A stretch of DNA of 64,000 bases from Alphaproteobacteria bacterium (GTDB lineage: Bacteria; Pseudomonadota; Alphaproteobacteria; Rhodospirillales; Casp-alpha2): positions 1-64,000 of the forward strand of contig JAJRRU010000001.1 of the NCBI GenBank assembly GCA_024279135.1, given 5' to 3'. Made by a program: the position numbers and the translations under genes. Every line of letters begins with the position of its first letter. Position 1 is the first letter of the stretch. Of the stretch, positions 52,911 to 61,802 are shown in pieces. The notes beneath the pieces are model-generated. The model was given only the letters and a program-made list of their open reading frames with translations. It did not search any database and was not told where the DNA came from.

Positions 52911-53948
52911 ATGAGTAATTCCATGAACGAGTCTCAAAACGCGCCCGATTTATCCAATCGTGGTCTTTATCTGGTAACCGGAGCGGCCGGGTTTATTGGA
53001 TCGAACATAGCCGCCGCCCTTGATGCGCGGGGTGCGCGGGTGGTGGTTTGTGACTGTCTGCGCAGCGGTGAGAAATGGCGCAACATCTCCAAACGAGAAA
53101 TTTCATCGATCATTCATCCCGATGATCTGGAAGATTTCCTGCACGGTCACGAAGGCGCTGTCGAGGCGATCATCCACATGGGGGCCATCAGTTCGACCAC
53201 CCAAACCGATGTGGATCTGATCATCGAGACCAATTACCGACTGAGTATCATGTTATGGGACTGGTGTGCCCATCGTAATGTTCCATTCCTGTACGCTTCA
53301 TCTGCGGCGACCTACGGCGATGGCGCGCAGGGCTTTGACGATGATTTCAGTCTCGATAGTCTGGCGCGGTTGAAGCCGCTCAATGCCTATGGCTGGAGCA
53401 AACACCTGTTCGACCGGCGTGTGGCAAGAACCGTTGCGCGCTCTGATCTGACGCCGCCCCAGTGGGCCGGGTTTAAATTTTTCAATGTTTACGGGCCCAA
53501 TGAATATCACAAAGATTCCATGCAGAGCGTGGTGGCAAAATTGTACCCTGCAGCCGTGGCCGGTGAGAAGGCCATGTTGTTTCAGTCCCATAATCCTGAG
53601 TATGAGGACGGCGGCCAGTTGCGAGATTTTATCTGGGTCGGCGATTGTGTCGATATTGTAATGTGGTTTCTTGATCATAATTCCGTGAGCGGAATATTTA
53701 ACTGCGGCACGGGCCAGGCCAGGAGTTTCAAAGATCTGGCACGGGCAGTTTACACAGCACTCGAGCGCAATGTGGATATAGAATACAAACCCATGCCGGA
53801 AAATATCCGTGAAAAATACCAGTATTTCACCCAGGCCAACATGTCACGCCTGATAGATGCCGGGTATGACAAGCCCATGACGTCCCTGGAGGACGGTATC
53901 TCTCAATATGTCTGTGACTACCTCCACACGGACGATCCCTATAGATAA
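52911..53948 (+). CDS. hldD: ADP-L-glycero-D-manno-heptose 6-epimerase
   Basis: A 345-residue short-chain dehydrogenase-type epimerase that makes the L,D-heptose donor for LPS inner core. The NADP-binding loop TGAAGFIG is at 23-30 and the YxxxK pair is Y160/K164 in NAYGWSKHLF. The segment EKWRNISK near 54-61 and FFNVYGPNEYHKDSMQSVV match HldD and not other epimerases. It has a 16-residue N-terminal extension; ATG 52923 is an alternative start. Its product would feed the GT9 heptosyltransferase-like enzyme at 15 kb. Confidence 0.92.
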   Translation: MSNSMNESQNAPDLSNRGLYLVTGAAGFIGSNIAAALDARGARVVVCDCLRSGEKWRNISKREISSIIHPDDLEDFLHGHEGAVEAIIHMGAISSTTQTDVDLIIETNYRLSIMLWDWCAHRNVPFLYASSAATYGDGAQGFDDDFSLDSLARLKPLNAYGWSKHLFDRRVARTVARSDLTPPQWAGFKFFNVYGPNEYHKDSMQSVVAKLYPAAVAGEKAMLFQSHNPEYEDGGQLRDFIWVGDCVDIVMWFLDHNSVSGIFNCGTGQARSFKDLARAVYTALERNVDIEYKPMPENIREKYQYFTQANMSRLIDAGYDKPMTSLEDGISQYVCDYLHTDDPYR

Positions 53949-53962
53949 AGAGTAAAATTCCC

Positions 53963-54766
53963 ATGCTGTTCGCTATCCCTTTTCCGGTCATTGATCCGGT
54001 TATTGTTGAATTTGGCCCTTTGGCCATCCGCTGGTACTCACTGGCCTATATTTTCGGACTGGTGCTGGGTTGGCGTCTCATGCGCCACCTGTCCCGCCGG
54101 GTGGAAAAAAGCGTCACCCTTATCGATACGGATGATTTCCTCATGTGGGCAACCCTGGGGGTAATCCTTGGTGGTCGTCTGGGGTATGTGCTGTTTTACC
54201 GGTTTGAGTATTACATCAATGACCCCATGAGTATTCTTGCCGTGTGGCAGGGCGGCATGTCGTTTCATGGCGGTTTGACCGGGGTGATAATCGCCACGCT
54301 GTTATTTACCCGCAAGCGCAAGATACCGTTGTTGATATTTGCCGATATTCTGGCCGTGGCTTCACCCATCGGGCTGTTTTTTGGCCGGCTTGCCAATTTC
54401 ATCAATGGTGAGTTGTTTGGCCGGGTAACGGACGTGCCGTGGGCCATGGTTTCCCCCCGTGGTGGTCCCTTTCCACGTCACCCCAGCCAGTTATACGAGG
54501 CCGCTCTTGAAGGTCTGCTGTTATTTCTTGTTCTATTGCTGGTTTCAAGGTTTAGCTTTGTGCGACGTCATCCGGGCATATTAAGTGGTGTTTTTATTCT
54601 CGGTTATGGGCTGGCCCGTTCGGTGGTCGAGCTGTTTCGTGAACCCGATGCCCACCTTGGTATCTTGTCGGCGGGTGCCACCATGGGACAATGGTTGTCC
54701 CTGCCCATGATTATTTTCGGGATTGGCCTGATGGTTTATGGGTCGCGCCATGAACGCACTGTTTGA
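53963..54766 (+). CDS. lgt: Prolipoprotein diacylglyceryl transferase
   Basis: A 267-residue, seven-span membrane enzyme that attaches diacylglycerol to the lipobox cysteine. Signature parts are IRWYSLAYIFG, GRLGYVLFY, MSFHGGLTG and FFGRLANFINGELFGR. It would modify the two lipoproteins encoded 2-3 kb downstream in the same run of genes. Its end overlaps the following methyltransferase by 17 nt. Confidence 0.95.
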   Translation: MLFAIPFPVIDPVIVEFGPLAIRWYSLAYIFGLVLGWRLMRHLSRRVEKSVTLIDTDDFLMWATLGVILGGRLGYVLFYRFEYYINDPMSILAVWQGGMSFHGGLTGVIIATLLFTRKRKIPLLIFADILAVASPIGLFFGRLANFINGELFGRVTDVPWAMVSPRGGPFPRHPSQLYEAALEGLLLFLVLLLVSRFSFVRRHPGILSGVFILGYGLARSVVELFREPDAHLGILSAGATMGQWLSLPMIIFGIGLMVYGSRHERTV

Positions 54767-55847
54767 CAAGCTTCGCCAGGAAATAATCGAGACCGGTCCC
54801 CTGACCGTCGAGCAATTTTTGACATCGGCCCTGAGCGATCCCGATCATGGTTATTATATCACCCGCGATCCCTTTGGTGCCCGCGGTGACTTTACCACAG
54901 CCCCGGAAATCAGCCAGATATTTGGCGAACTGATCGGTTTGTGGTCTGCTGCGCTTTGGCAGTCCATGGGCGAGCCGCACCTGTTTAACTGGGTTGAATT
55001 AGGTCCGGGTCGTGGCACATTGATGGCCGATGCCGTGCGGGCAACCCGCAAAATCATAGGCTTCCACGAGGCATGTCACATCCACATGATCGAGACCAGC
55101 CCAGTGCTGAGAGCCAGTCAGCAAAAATCCCTGACAGGGGCCGGTGTGGAGGCCCCACATTGGCATACACAGTTGTCGCAGGTTCCCGCCGGGCCTATGA
55201 TATGCATTGCCAATGAATTTTTCGACGCCCTGCCGGTTCGTCATTTCAAACGTAACATCACCGGCTGGGTGGAAAGAATGGTCGGCCTGAACACGGCCCG
55301 CGACGGGTTGGCCTTTTTGTGGTCGGCACAGATCGTCAAACAAAACCTGATCCCGGAAGTATTCAGCCAGGCTGATGACGGGACCTTGATCGAGACCTCG
55401 CCGGCTGGTTTGCAAATCATGAGTGATCTGGCCGCTCGTATCGCCACATACGGCGGGGCCGGGCTGGTCCTCGATTATGGACATACCCGTTCGGCCCACG
55501 GGGAAACCTTGCAGGCTTTGCGTGATCACCAATACACAAACGTGCTGGACGCGCCGGGTGAGCAGGACCTGACGGCCCATGTAGATTTCGCCGCTCTTGG
55601 CCGGGTGGCGCAAACTGCCGGGCTCCGGGTTCATGGCCCGTGTACCCAAGGCGCGTTCCTCAATGGCCTGGGTCTGGGGTTGCGCACACGCGCACTACAG
55701 GATAATGCCGGATCACCGCAACAGGCGCGCGCTGTATTTGACGGGGCTAACCGTCTGGTCGATCCGGCACAAATGGGCGACCTGTTCAAGGTGCTTGCCA
55801 TCGCCCATGAAACACTTGAGGCATTACCCGCCTTGCCATTAAAATGA
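54750..55847 (+). CDS. MidA/NDUFAF7-like SAM methyltransferase
   Basis: A 365-residue protein of the DUF185/MidA family; the mitochondrial member NDUFAF7 methylates an arginine in a complex I subunit. Clear blocks are GPLTVEQFLTSALSDPDHGY, GARGDFTTAPEISQIFGELI, the SAM loop VELGPGRGTLMAD near 83-95, and ANEFFDALPVRHF. A bacterial complex I target is inference from the family. ATG 54750 is preferred to 54738. pgeF follows after 24 nt, a conserved order in alphaproteobacteria (lgt, midA, pgeF). Confidence 0.9.
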   Translation: MNALFDKLRQEIIETGPLTVEQFLTSALSDPDHGYYITRDPFGARGDFTTAPEISQIFGELIGLWSAALWQSMGEPHLFNWVELGPGRGTLMADAVRATRKIIGFHEACHIHMIETSPVLRASQQKSLTGAGVEAPHWHTQLSQVPAGPMICIANEFFDALPVRHFKRNITGWVERMVGLNTARDGLAFLWSAQIVKQNLIPEVFSQADDGTLIETSPAGLQIMSDLAARIATYGGAGLVLDYGHTRSAHGETLQALRDHQYTNVLDAPGEQDLTAHVDFAALGRVAQTAGLRVHGPCTQGAFLNGLGLGLRTRALQDNAGSPQQARAVFDGANRLVDPAQMGDLFKVLAIAHETLEALPALPLK

Positions 55848-55871
55848 AGAATAATAAAACAGGCGCTTATA

Positions 55872-56654
55872 ATGCATAAATCTAAAACCCTTTCCGGTAT
55901 TGATGGCATTTCCCATGGCTTTTTCTCCCGAAAGGGGGGCCATAGCCAGGGCATTTATCAGTCATTGAATTGTGGTCGCGGTTCTGACGATGATCCAGAT
56001 GATGTGGCGCGCAATCGCCGTGTGGTTGCCGGGGAGCTTGGGGTCGTGTCGGACAACCTTTTGTCGGTGTATCAAATCCATTCGCCCAGCGTGGTGGTGG
56101 TGGATGGCCCATGGAAGCCGGAAGATGTACCACAGGGTGATGCCATGGTGTGCAACAGGCCGGGTTTCGGCCTCGGTATCCTGACCGCCGATTGTGCACC
56201 TGTGTTGTTGTCCAATTCTTCGGGTTCGGTTATCGGTGCGGCTCACGCCGGATGGAAGGGTGCCCTCGGTGGGGTAATCGAGGCTACGATTGATGCCATG
56301 GAGGGCCTCGGTGCCCGGCGTAACGAGATCTATGGCGTCGTCGGTCCTTGTATTCGCTCACAGTCATATGAAGTGGGCAGCGATGTATATGACCAGATAA
56401 CTGCTGTCGATCCGATTTATGCGCAATTTTTTGATCCCGGCAATCGGGCCGGGCACTATCAGTTTGACCTGCCGTGTTACGCGCTTTACCGGCTTGCCAA
56501 ATCAGGCATTGGCATGGTTGAAGACACCCCCGGCGATACCTACGCGGATGAAGATATCTATTTCAGCTATCGCCGGGCAACCCATCGTGCAGAGGCCGAC
56601 TATGGCCGCCAGATTTCGGCTATTGCCATCAACCATAAGGATGAAATGGACTGA
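55872..56654 (+). CDS. pgeF: Peptidoglycan editing factor PgeF (YfiH/laccase domain)
   Basis: A 260-residue YfiH-type protein. The metal/active-site residues are H70 (VYQIHS), C108 (TADCAPVLL) and H125 (GAAHAGWKG). PgeF removes mis-incorporated serine-containing murein precursors in E. coli, and homologues show polyphenol oxidase or purine nucleosidase activity. It lies between midA and a micro-ORF, in the envelope-related run that starts at hldD and lgt. Confidence 0.92.
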   Translation: MHKSKTLSGIDGISHGFFSRKGGHSQGIYQSLNCGRGSDDDPDDVARNRRVVAGELGVVSDNLLSVYQIHSPSVVVVDGPWKPEDVPQGDAMVCNRPGFGLGILTADCAPVLLSNSSGSVIGAAHAGWKGALGGVIEATIDAMEGLGARRNEIYGVVGPCIRSQSYEVGSDVYDQITAVDPIYAQFFDPGNRAGHYQFDLPCYALYRLAKSGIGMVEDTPGDTYADEDIYFSYRRATHRAEADYGRQISAIAINHKDEMD

Positions 56655-56661
56655 ATTGGGT

Positions 56662-56733
56662 ATGCCCTACATAACGACAATCATCATCGTCTTTTTTGGT
56701 TCCCTGCTGGTTATGTGTGTGATGGTGGTATGA
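56662..56733 (+). CDS. 23-residue single-span membrane peptide
   Basis: The ORF begins MPYITTIIIVFFGSLLVMCV and ends MVV, almost wholly hydrophobic, one membrane span. It starts 8 nt after the pgeF stop and its TGA overlaps the next gene's ATG as ATGA, the coupling used by many gene pairs here. An upstream ATTGGG is a poor ribosome-binding site. It is either a small membrane protein or a translational relay into the lipoprotein gene. Confidence 0.45.
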   Translation: MPYITTIIIVFFGSLLVMCVMVV

Positions 56734-57800
56734 CAAAAAACACCTGCAACAGGGCACAGGCTCGCGGGCATTCACAGCCCATTTGGCGGTCAGCTCTGGG
56801 CGTTATTCTGTTCTCTATGGTGGTGGCATCGTGCGCAATTAATACACCCCGGCCCTCGGGCACGGCTCAGGTTATCGCCGTTCATCAACCAGTTGGCCCA
56901 CCGCCGCCCCTGGCCAGGGCTCTGGCCCAGTCGGTGGTAACAGAACTTGAACACCGCGGTTACATCGCCGGGCTGGCCGGTACCCTCAAGGCTCAGTTGG
57001 ATCTCACCGGGAAAGCCGAGACTTTGGATGCGTCTCATGCCCCAAGTGTCGCCTTGATTTCGTGGACTTTGCTCGATGGTAAACAAACGGAAGTTGCTTT
57101 CTTGCGACAATACATCAATGGCAGCTCTGATGCCTGGGCCTATGGCTCACCGGCCATGATCCGTGTGATCGGCGAAAAAACCGCAAATGATCTGTCACCT
57201 TTCCTGGCCGACCCACCCCGGAAACGGGTCGGCTCTGCACCACGACTGCCACCGGTTATTAATGAAGCCCGATCCCTTGAAGAGCTGTTTGATCTGCAAC
57301 CTGCAAGTCAGGATACCGGGTCTTCTGCAGCGCAGGGAAAGACAATAAATCAATCCCCATCGTCGGCTACCCAGGCCAGCACACAACAGCCTCAGGCAGC
57401 TCTGCCCGTTGTGGTGACGGGTGGGCAGAACCGACCCTTTGGCCTGTGGGTCGATGCGGTCACCGGGGCACCGGGTGATGGTAATGCCTCGCTTACGGGG
57501 TTTATGCTGGAGATGCTGGAAAACGCCGGTGTGCCGTTCGCCCGAACCGCAGGCACGGCCAGTCACTATATTCAAGGTGTTGTTGATGTAGAGGCCCTCG
57601 ATGCTACCTTGGAACATGTGACGATTACCTGGATAATCCTCAATTCATCGGGACAGGAACTGGGCCGTGTTAACCAGAGTAATGATATCGTCCGCGGATC
57701 ATTGCATCAGGAATGGCGCGATACGGCGCGGTTTGCCGCACAAGGCGGTGTCGAAGGCATTATGGCAATTCTGGAACGCAATATGGGCGCGGTGCAATAA
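56730..57800 (+). CDS. Lipoprotein of unknown function, paralogue 1 (356 aa)
   Basis: A signal peptide (residues 17-34) ends in the lipobox VASC with C35 as the lipidation site. Residues 50-160 form one domain and 225-350 a second, joined by a Ser/Gln-rich linker. The second begins GAPGDGNASLTGFMLEMLEN (246 on) and has SHYIQGVVDVE, ITWIILNSSGQELG and NDIVRGSLHQEW. The same pattern ends the next gene's product, and weaker traces appear in the N-terminal domain, suggesting a duplicated fold. No known family was recognised. ATG 56730 is chosen for the ATGA overlap. Confidence 0.75.
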   Translation: MTKNTCNRAQARGHSQPIWRSALGVILFSMVVASCAINTPRPSGTAQVIAVHQPVGPPPPLARALAQSVVTELEHRGYIAGLAGTLKAQLDLTGKAETLDASHAPSVALISWTLLDGKQTEVAFLRQYINGSSDAWAYGSPAMIRVIGEKTANDLSPFLADPPRKRVGSAPRLPPVINEARSLEELFDLQPASQDTGSSAAQGKTINQSPSSATQASTQQPQAALPVVVTGGQNRPFGLWVDAVTGAPGDGNASLTGFMLEMLENAGVPFARTAGTASHYIQGVVDVEALDATLEHVTITWIILNSSGQELGRVNQSNDIVRGSLHQEWRDTARFAAQGGVEGIMAILERNMGAVQ

Positions 57801-57867
57801 TGCCCTGTGATGTTTAGCGGGTATTAAGGGCTTGCTCATTTTAGGGCTCGTTGGCTACCATCGTGAT

Positions 57868-59310
57868 ATGAGCAAACGATTCGCCATGATCGCAACAATA
57901 TTAATTGTCGCGTTTCTTGCGGGGTGTGCGACCGCGCCCGTGGTTGTGCAGGAAATCCCGGCTGTTCAGACCCAACAACCCGTCGTAAAGCCAGCACCCA
58001 GAAACCTGCTGGTTCTACCCTTAACGGGGTTGGCACCAAGAATAGGCATTGCCGTGGGCATCAGGACCGCCTGGACCTTGCGTCAGGCAGGTTATCCGGC
58101 CCGCCACGTGACCGTATCGGATGGCATTAACCCGGTCCTGAGCGGAACCATTACCCAGACCTCCGGAGACGGGGACATTATCTGGCTGGATATTGACTGG
58201 GCGGCTTATCATGCCGATGGCTCGCTGATCGGTAAATATTTACAAAAAACCGCCGTTCCGCAAGGTAGCTGGCGGTTGTTATCCACAGAGACACTGGGTG
58301 TTGTTGTCATCGAAGCCATGCCAGGGATCGATACCTTGATCCGCACCAAGATGTTTCCACCCGGATCACAAATGGCGTCTGCCAACCAGCCTGTCCAGGC
58401 CGTGGACAACCTGGTGTACCGCCCCGACGATACGGTGATCGTGTCTGGCCAGGGTATGGCCAGGGTTAATAATGTTGGGCGTAAAGTCTGGGAACCGCTG
58501 GTATCGGTTTCCACCGAAAGCGGGATCGTAACCCTTGTTAAGCCTGCCGACCGACAAGTTGCCCTGGACCCTGTGGTACTGATCGATCCATCGGCCCGCA
58601 GAAACCAGTTTGGTGTTTATGTGGCTGATAACCTGACCGAAGAATATGCCCGGGAAATCGATACAAATTTGCCTTCGGTCGATGATATCACCGACTTGCC
58701 GCACCCGACCTCGCAAACCATGATATCGTCTGATCCCACACCCAGGACGCCGCGTCAGATTGCCGATGAAAAAGCCTTGGAAGAAGTCGAGGTTCTCGCC
58801 GCTCTCGTCACCTTGCAGGCTGACGTTCCAGCCGAGCAACCCGAAGATGCTGTCAGCGAGGTTGGCAAACAGATTTTGGCTGCTTTTGCGGCCCTGCAAA
58901 AACCCCCTGTGTTTCTGGTTCGCCAGGTCATTGGTGCCCCGGGTGATGGCGGGGTAACCTTGCGCAATGCCATGCGCAAGGCGTTACGCAACAATGACGC
59001 CATGATCAGTGATGACATGGACCAGGTCAGTCATATTGTGCAGGGCACGGTCCGTGTTGAAGTCCCCTTTACCGGCAAGCAGCGGGTCCGGATCGTGTGG
59101 ATGATTACCGATACATCCGGTCTGGAAATGGGTACCGCCCTGCAGGAAAATGATGTGCCCGAAGGTTCGTTAAATGAGGCCTGGGGGCCGGTTGCCCAAT
59201 CTATTGCCGATGCGGCCGTGCTGGGTATTGCACAATTGTTTGAAACGGGTCTGGATGCAGGCGGAGCAGGGGGACGATTAGCCCAACCGGATCTGCCACA
59301 TTTGCAATAA
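57868..59310 (+). CDS. Lipoprotein of unknown function, paralogue 2 (480 aa)
   Basis: The signal peptide ends in LAGC with C20 lipidated. The N-terminal domain (about 45-160) contains LSGTITQ, IIWLDIDWAAYHADGSLIGK and a VPQGSW turn. The C-terminal domain (350-460) repeats the plan: IGAPGDGGVTLRNAMRKALR, SHIVQGTVRVE, IVWMITDTSGLEMG, NDVPEGSLNEAW. It aligns with the C-terminal domain of the preceding lipoprotein throughout. A middle segment (180-345) is unique to this protein. ATG 57868 starts the signal peptide. Probably outer-membrane anchored; the function is unknown. Confidence 0.75.
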   Translation: MSKRFAMIATILIVAFLAGCATAPVVVQEIPAVQTQQPVVKPAPRNLLVLPLTGLAPRIGIAVGIRTAWTLRQAGYPARHVTVSDGINPVLSGTITQTSGDGDIIWLDIDWAAYHADGSLIGKYLQKTAVPQGSWRLLSTETLGVVVIEAMPGIDTLIRTKMFPPGSQMASANQPVQAVDNLVYRPDDTVIVSGQGMARVNNVGRKVWEPLVSVSTESGIVTLVKPADRQVALDPVVLIDPSARRNQFGVYVADNLTEEYAREIDTNLPSVDDITDLPHPTSQTMISSDPTPRTPRQIADEKALEEVEVLAALVTLQADVPAEQPEDAVSEVGKQILAAFAALQKPPVFLVRQVIGAPGDGGVTLRNAMRKALRNNDAMISDDMDQVSHIVQGTVRVEVPFTGKQRVRIVWMITDTSGLEMGTALQENDVPEGSLNEAWGPVAQSIADAAVLGIAQLFETGLDAGGAGGRLAQPDLPHLQ

Positions 59311-59420
59311 TCTGTTCGGCGTTCAGGTAATCAGCGGGACGAATGAGGGGAAATATCGGCAAAAACCCTTAAAATCGTCAAAATATCCAGAAAACACGGC
59401 TTTTAAATCTTTGTGACAGG

Positions 59421-59449
59421 TTTACTTGGCTTCATGGCGTTGATATATT
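59421..59449 (+). promoter_or_regulatory. Promoter of prs
   Basis: TTTACT (59421-59426), 17 bp and TATATT (59444-59449) fit sigma-70 spacing and lie 39 nt before the prs start, in a 177-bp gap after the second lipoprotein gene. Confidence 0.5.
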
Positions 59450-59487
59450 CCGCCGCGTCTGGCGAATAGAAGAATTGATATCACACC

Positions 59488-60420
59488 ATGAAAATTTTAT
59501 CCTGTAATAGTAACCGACCGCTGGCTGAAGCTATTGCCAGCTATCTGGAAATCCCCCTCGCGATCGCCACTGTACGGCGGTTTGCTGATATGGAGATATT
59601 CGTCGAAATTATGGAAAACGTTCGCGGCGAGGATGTTTTTGTCATCCAGCCAACGTCTTACCCCGTGAACGATAACCTGATGGAACTGTTGGTCATGCTG
59701 GACGCCTTGAAACGAGGATCGGCCAGGCGTATCACAGCCGTGATGCCCTATTATGGTTACGCCCGACAGGACCGTAAGTCCGGCCCCAGAACACCTATTT
59801 CAGCCAAGCTGGTGGCGAATTTGATTACCAAAGCCGGTGCGGACCGTGTCCTGACCGTTGATTTGCATTCTGGTCAGATACAAGGGTTTTTTGATATCCC
59901 CACGGACAACCTGTTTGCCGAACCGTATTTGTGCCGTGATGTGCAAAGCCGGGTAGGTGTCCGGGATCTGGTGATTGTTTCACCCGATGTGGGCGGTGTG
60001 ATTCGCGCGCGTGGCATGGCTAAGCGGCTCAATGCAGGGCTGGCGATTATTGATAAACGGCGGGAAAAAGCCGGGGTTTCCGAAGTCATGAATGTGATCG
60101 GCGATGTGGAGGGTTTCCACTGTATTCTGATTGATGATATCGTCGATTCTGCGGGAACCCTGTGCAATGCGGCCACAGCCCTTATGGAAAAGGGTGCACT
60201 GGATGTATATGCCTATGTAACCCACGGGGTGCTGTCGGGTACGGCCACCACACGGGTTAAGGATTCCCCCATCAAGAGCCTGGTTATAACCGATAGTATT
60301 CAGGCAACCGAGGATGTAATTTCCACACCAAACATCGAACAAATGACCATTGCGCCATTATTGGCAGAGGCAATCAGTCGAATAAGTAATGAGACATCAG
60401 TATCCAGTCTGTTCCGCTAG
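59488..60420 (+). CDS. prs: Ribose-phosphate diphosphokinase (PRPP synthase)
   Basis: A 310-residue class I enzyme making PRPP from ribose 5-phosphate and ATP. It contains [20 protein letters not shown] near 90, the metal site [15 protein letters not shown] near 128, and the PRPP loop [12 protein letters not shown] near 213. It heads the prs-rplY-pth-ychF run, a common order in alphaproteobacteria. Confidence 0.96.
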   Translation: MKILSCNSNRPLAEAIASYLEIPLAIATVRRFADMEIFVEIMENVRGEDVFVIQPTSYPVNDNLMELLVMLDALKRGSARRITAVMPYYGYARQDRKSGPRTPISAKLVANLITKAGADRVLTVDLHSGQIQGFFDIPTDNLFAEPYLCRDVQSRVGVRDLVIVSPDVGGVIRARGMAKRLNAGLAIIDKRREKAGVSEVMNVIGDVEGFHCILIDDIVDSAGTLCNAATALMEKGALDVYAYVTHGVLSGTATTRVKDSPIKSLVITDSIQATEDVISTPNIEQMTIAPLLAEAISRISNETSVSSLFR

Positions 60421-60441
60421 GTAGCGCCAGACTAATGACCC

Positions 60442-60467
60442 TGTCGGCACCCCTGGAGGTCGACAGA
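60442..60467 (+). promoter_or_regulatory. Hairpin in the rplY leader
   Basis: CTGTCG and CGACAG pair perfectly, with an inner ACC/GGT pairing, about 25 nt before the rplY start. It may be an autoregulatory leader element for L25 or a weak attenuating stem between prs and rplY. No T-run follows. Confidence 0.35.
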
Positions 60468-60492
60468 TTTAACCAACCAAAGGAGTTATATA

Positions 60493-61173
60493 ATGGTTGA
60501 TTTTAGACCACTCGTAGCGCATTCGCGCGACCGTGCAGGTAAGGGGGCAGCTCGGGCCGTAAGGAAAGCCGGTTTTGTACCCGCTGTCATTTACGGCGAC
60601 AAGAAAGCCCCAACATCGATTTCAATTGAACCCATTCAATTAACCAAGGAACTGGACACCGGATCGTTCTTTACCAACGTTTACGAAATCGATATTGACG
60701 GAACATCTGAACGGGTTCTGCCCCGCGATGTTCAATTCCATCCGGTCAATGACAAACCCTTGCATGTGGATTTCATGCGCTTTGGCAAGAATACCATGTT
60801 TGCCATTGAGGTAACCGTTGAATTCATCAATGAAGAAGACTCTCCCGGCCTGGTCCGTGGTGGTGTGCTGAACGTGGTTCGTTACTCCGTTGAATTGATG
60901 TGTTCTCCGATTAATATTCCCGATACGATCGTTGCCGATCTGACCGGTCTTGATATTGGCGACAGCTTGCACATCAGTCAGATTGAACTGCCTGAAGGCG
61001 TTGCGCCGACCATTACCGATCGTGATTTCACCGTGGCGACCATAGCAGCACCAAGCGTTGAAGAGCTTCCTGAAGATGAGGAAGTCGATGAAGATGCAGA
61101 GCTGGCCGAAGGTGAAGAAGGTGAAGAAGGTGAGGAAGGCTCAGAAGAATCCGATGGTGGTTCTGAGGACTAA
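60493..61173 (+). CDS. rplY: Ribosomal protein bL25 (Ctc type) with acidic tail
   Basis: A 226-residue long-form L25/TL5/Ctc that binds 5S rRNA. The L25 domain is at 1-90 (ARAVRKAGFVPAVIYG and LPRDVQFHPVNDKPLHVDF), followed by the beta-rich TL5 C-terminal domain. The last 35 residues are a Glu/Asp/Gly tail containing EEGEEGEEGSEES. GGAG lies upstream of the start, and pth follows after 26 nt. Confidence 0.95.
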   Translation: MVDFRPLVAHSRDRAGKGAARAVRKAGFVPAVIYGDKKAPTSISIEPIQLTKELDTGSFFTNVYEIDIDGTSERVLPRDVQFHPVNDKPLHVDFMRFGKNTMFAIEVTVEFINEEDSPGLVRGGVLNVVRYSVELMCSPINIPDTIVADLTGLDIGDSLHISQIELPEGVAPTITDRDFTVATIAAPSVEELPEDEEVDEDAELAEGEEGEEGEEGSEESDGGSED

Positions 61174-61199
61174 GACCCTAATATTCCGGGAGTACTGCC

Positions 61200-61802
61200 A
61201 TGTTTCTGCTTGTGGGGCTCGGTAATCCCGGTTCGGGGTATATTCGCAACAGACATAATGTTGGGTTTATGGCGGCGGATGAAATTGTCCGCCGTCATGC
61301 CTTGGGTTCGTTTCGTGATAAATTTCACGGTGAATTATCCGATGGCCAGATCGATGGTCATAAAGTCCGGGTGCTCAAACCCCTGACATTCATGAACGAG
61401 TCGGGTCGTGCGGTTCAGGCCGCCATGACCTTTTTCAAGGTTAACCCCAAACATGTCATAGTGTTGCACGATGAATTGGACCTGGTCGGTGGTAAAGTCC
61501 GTATAAAACGGGGCGGTGGCCATGCCGGTCATAATGGCTTGCGCAGTATCCATGCCCACGTGGGGCCTGATTATGGCCGTGTGCGTATCGGTATCGGCCA
61601 CCCCGGGGACAAGGACCGGGTGGTCTCGCATGTGTTGAAGGATTTTTCCAAACAGGAAGATATCTGGCTCGACAAGGTGCTTTGCGCCATTGCGGATCAT
61701 ATGGGCATCCTGATAGACGGTGATGACGGCCTGTTTCAGACCAAAGTCGCGCAAAACGTGAACCCCAACATAAAAAATGACATTAATAAAGGGACTGAAT
61801 AA
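61200..61802 (+). CDS. pth: Peptidyl-tRNA hydrolase
   Basis: A 200-residue enzyme that recycles peptidyl-tRNA. Catalytic H19 is in RNRHNVGF, N9 in GLGNPG, FMNESG binds the tRNA end, and the LHDELDL acid block is near 96. GGHAGHNGLRSI is typical. Its stop overlaps the ychF start by 1 nt. Confidence 0.96.
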   Translation: MFLLVGLGNPGSGYIRNRHNVGFMAADEIVRRHALGSFRDKFHGELSDGQIDGHKVRVLKPLTFMNESGRAVQAAMTFFKVNPKHVIVLHDELDLVGGKVRIKRGGGHAGHNGLRSIHAHVGPDYGRVRIGIGHPGDKDRVVSHVLKDFSKQEDIWLDKVLCAIADHMGILIDGDDGLFQTKVAQNVNPNIKNDINKGTE

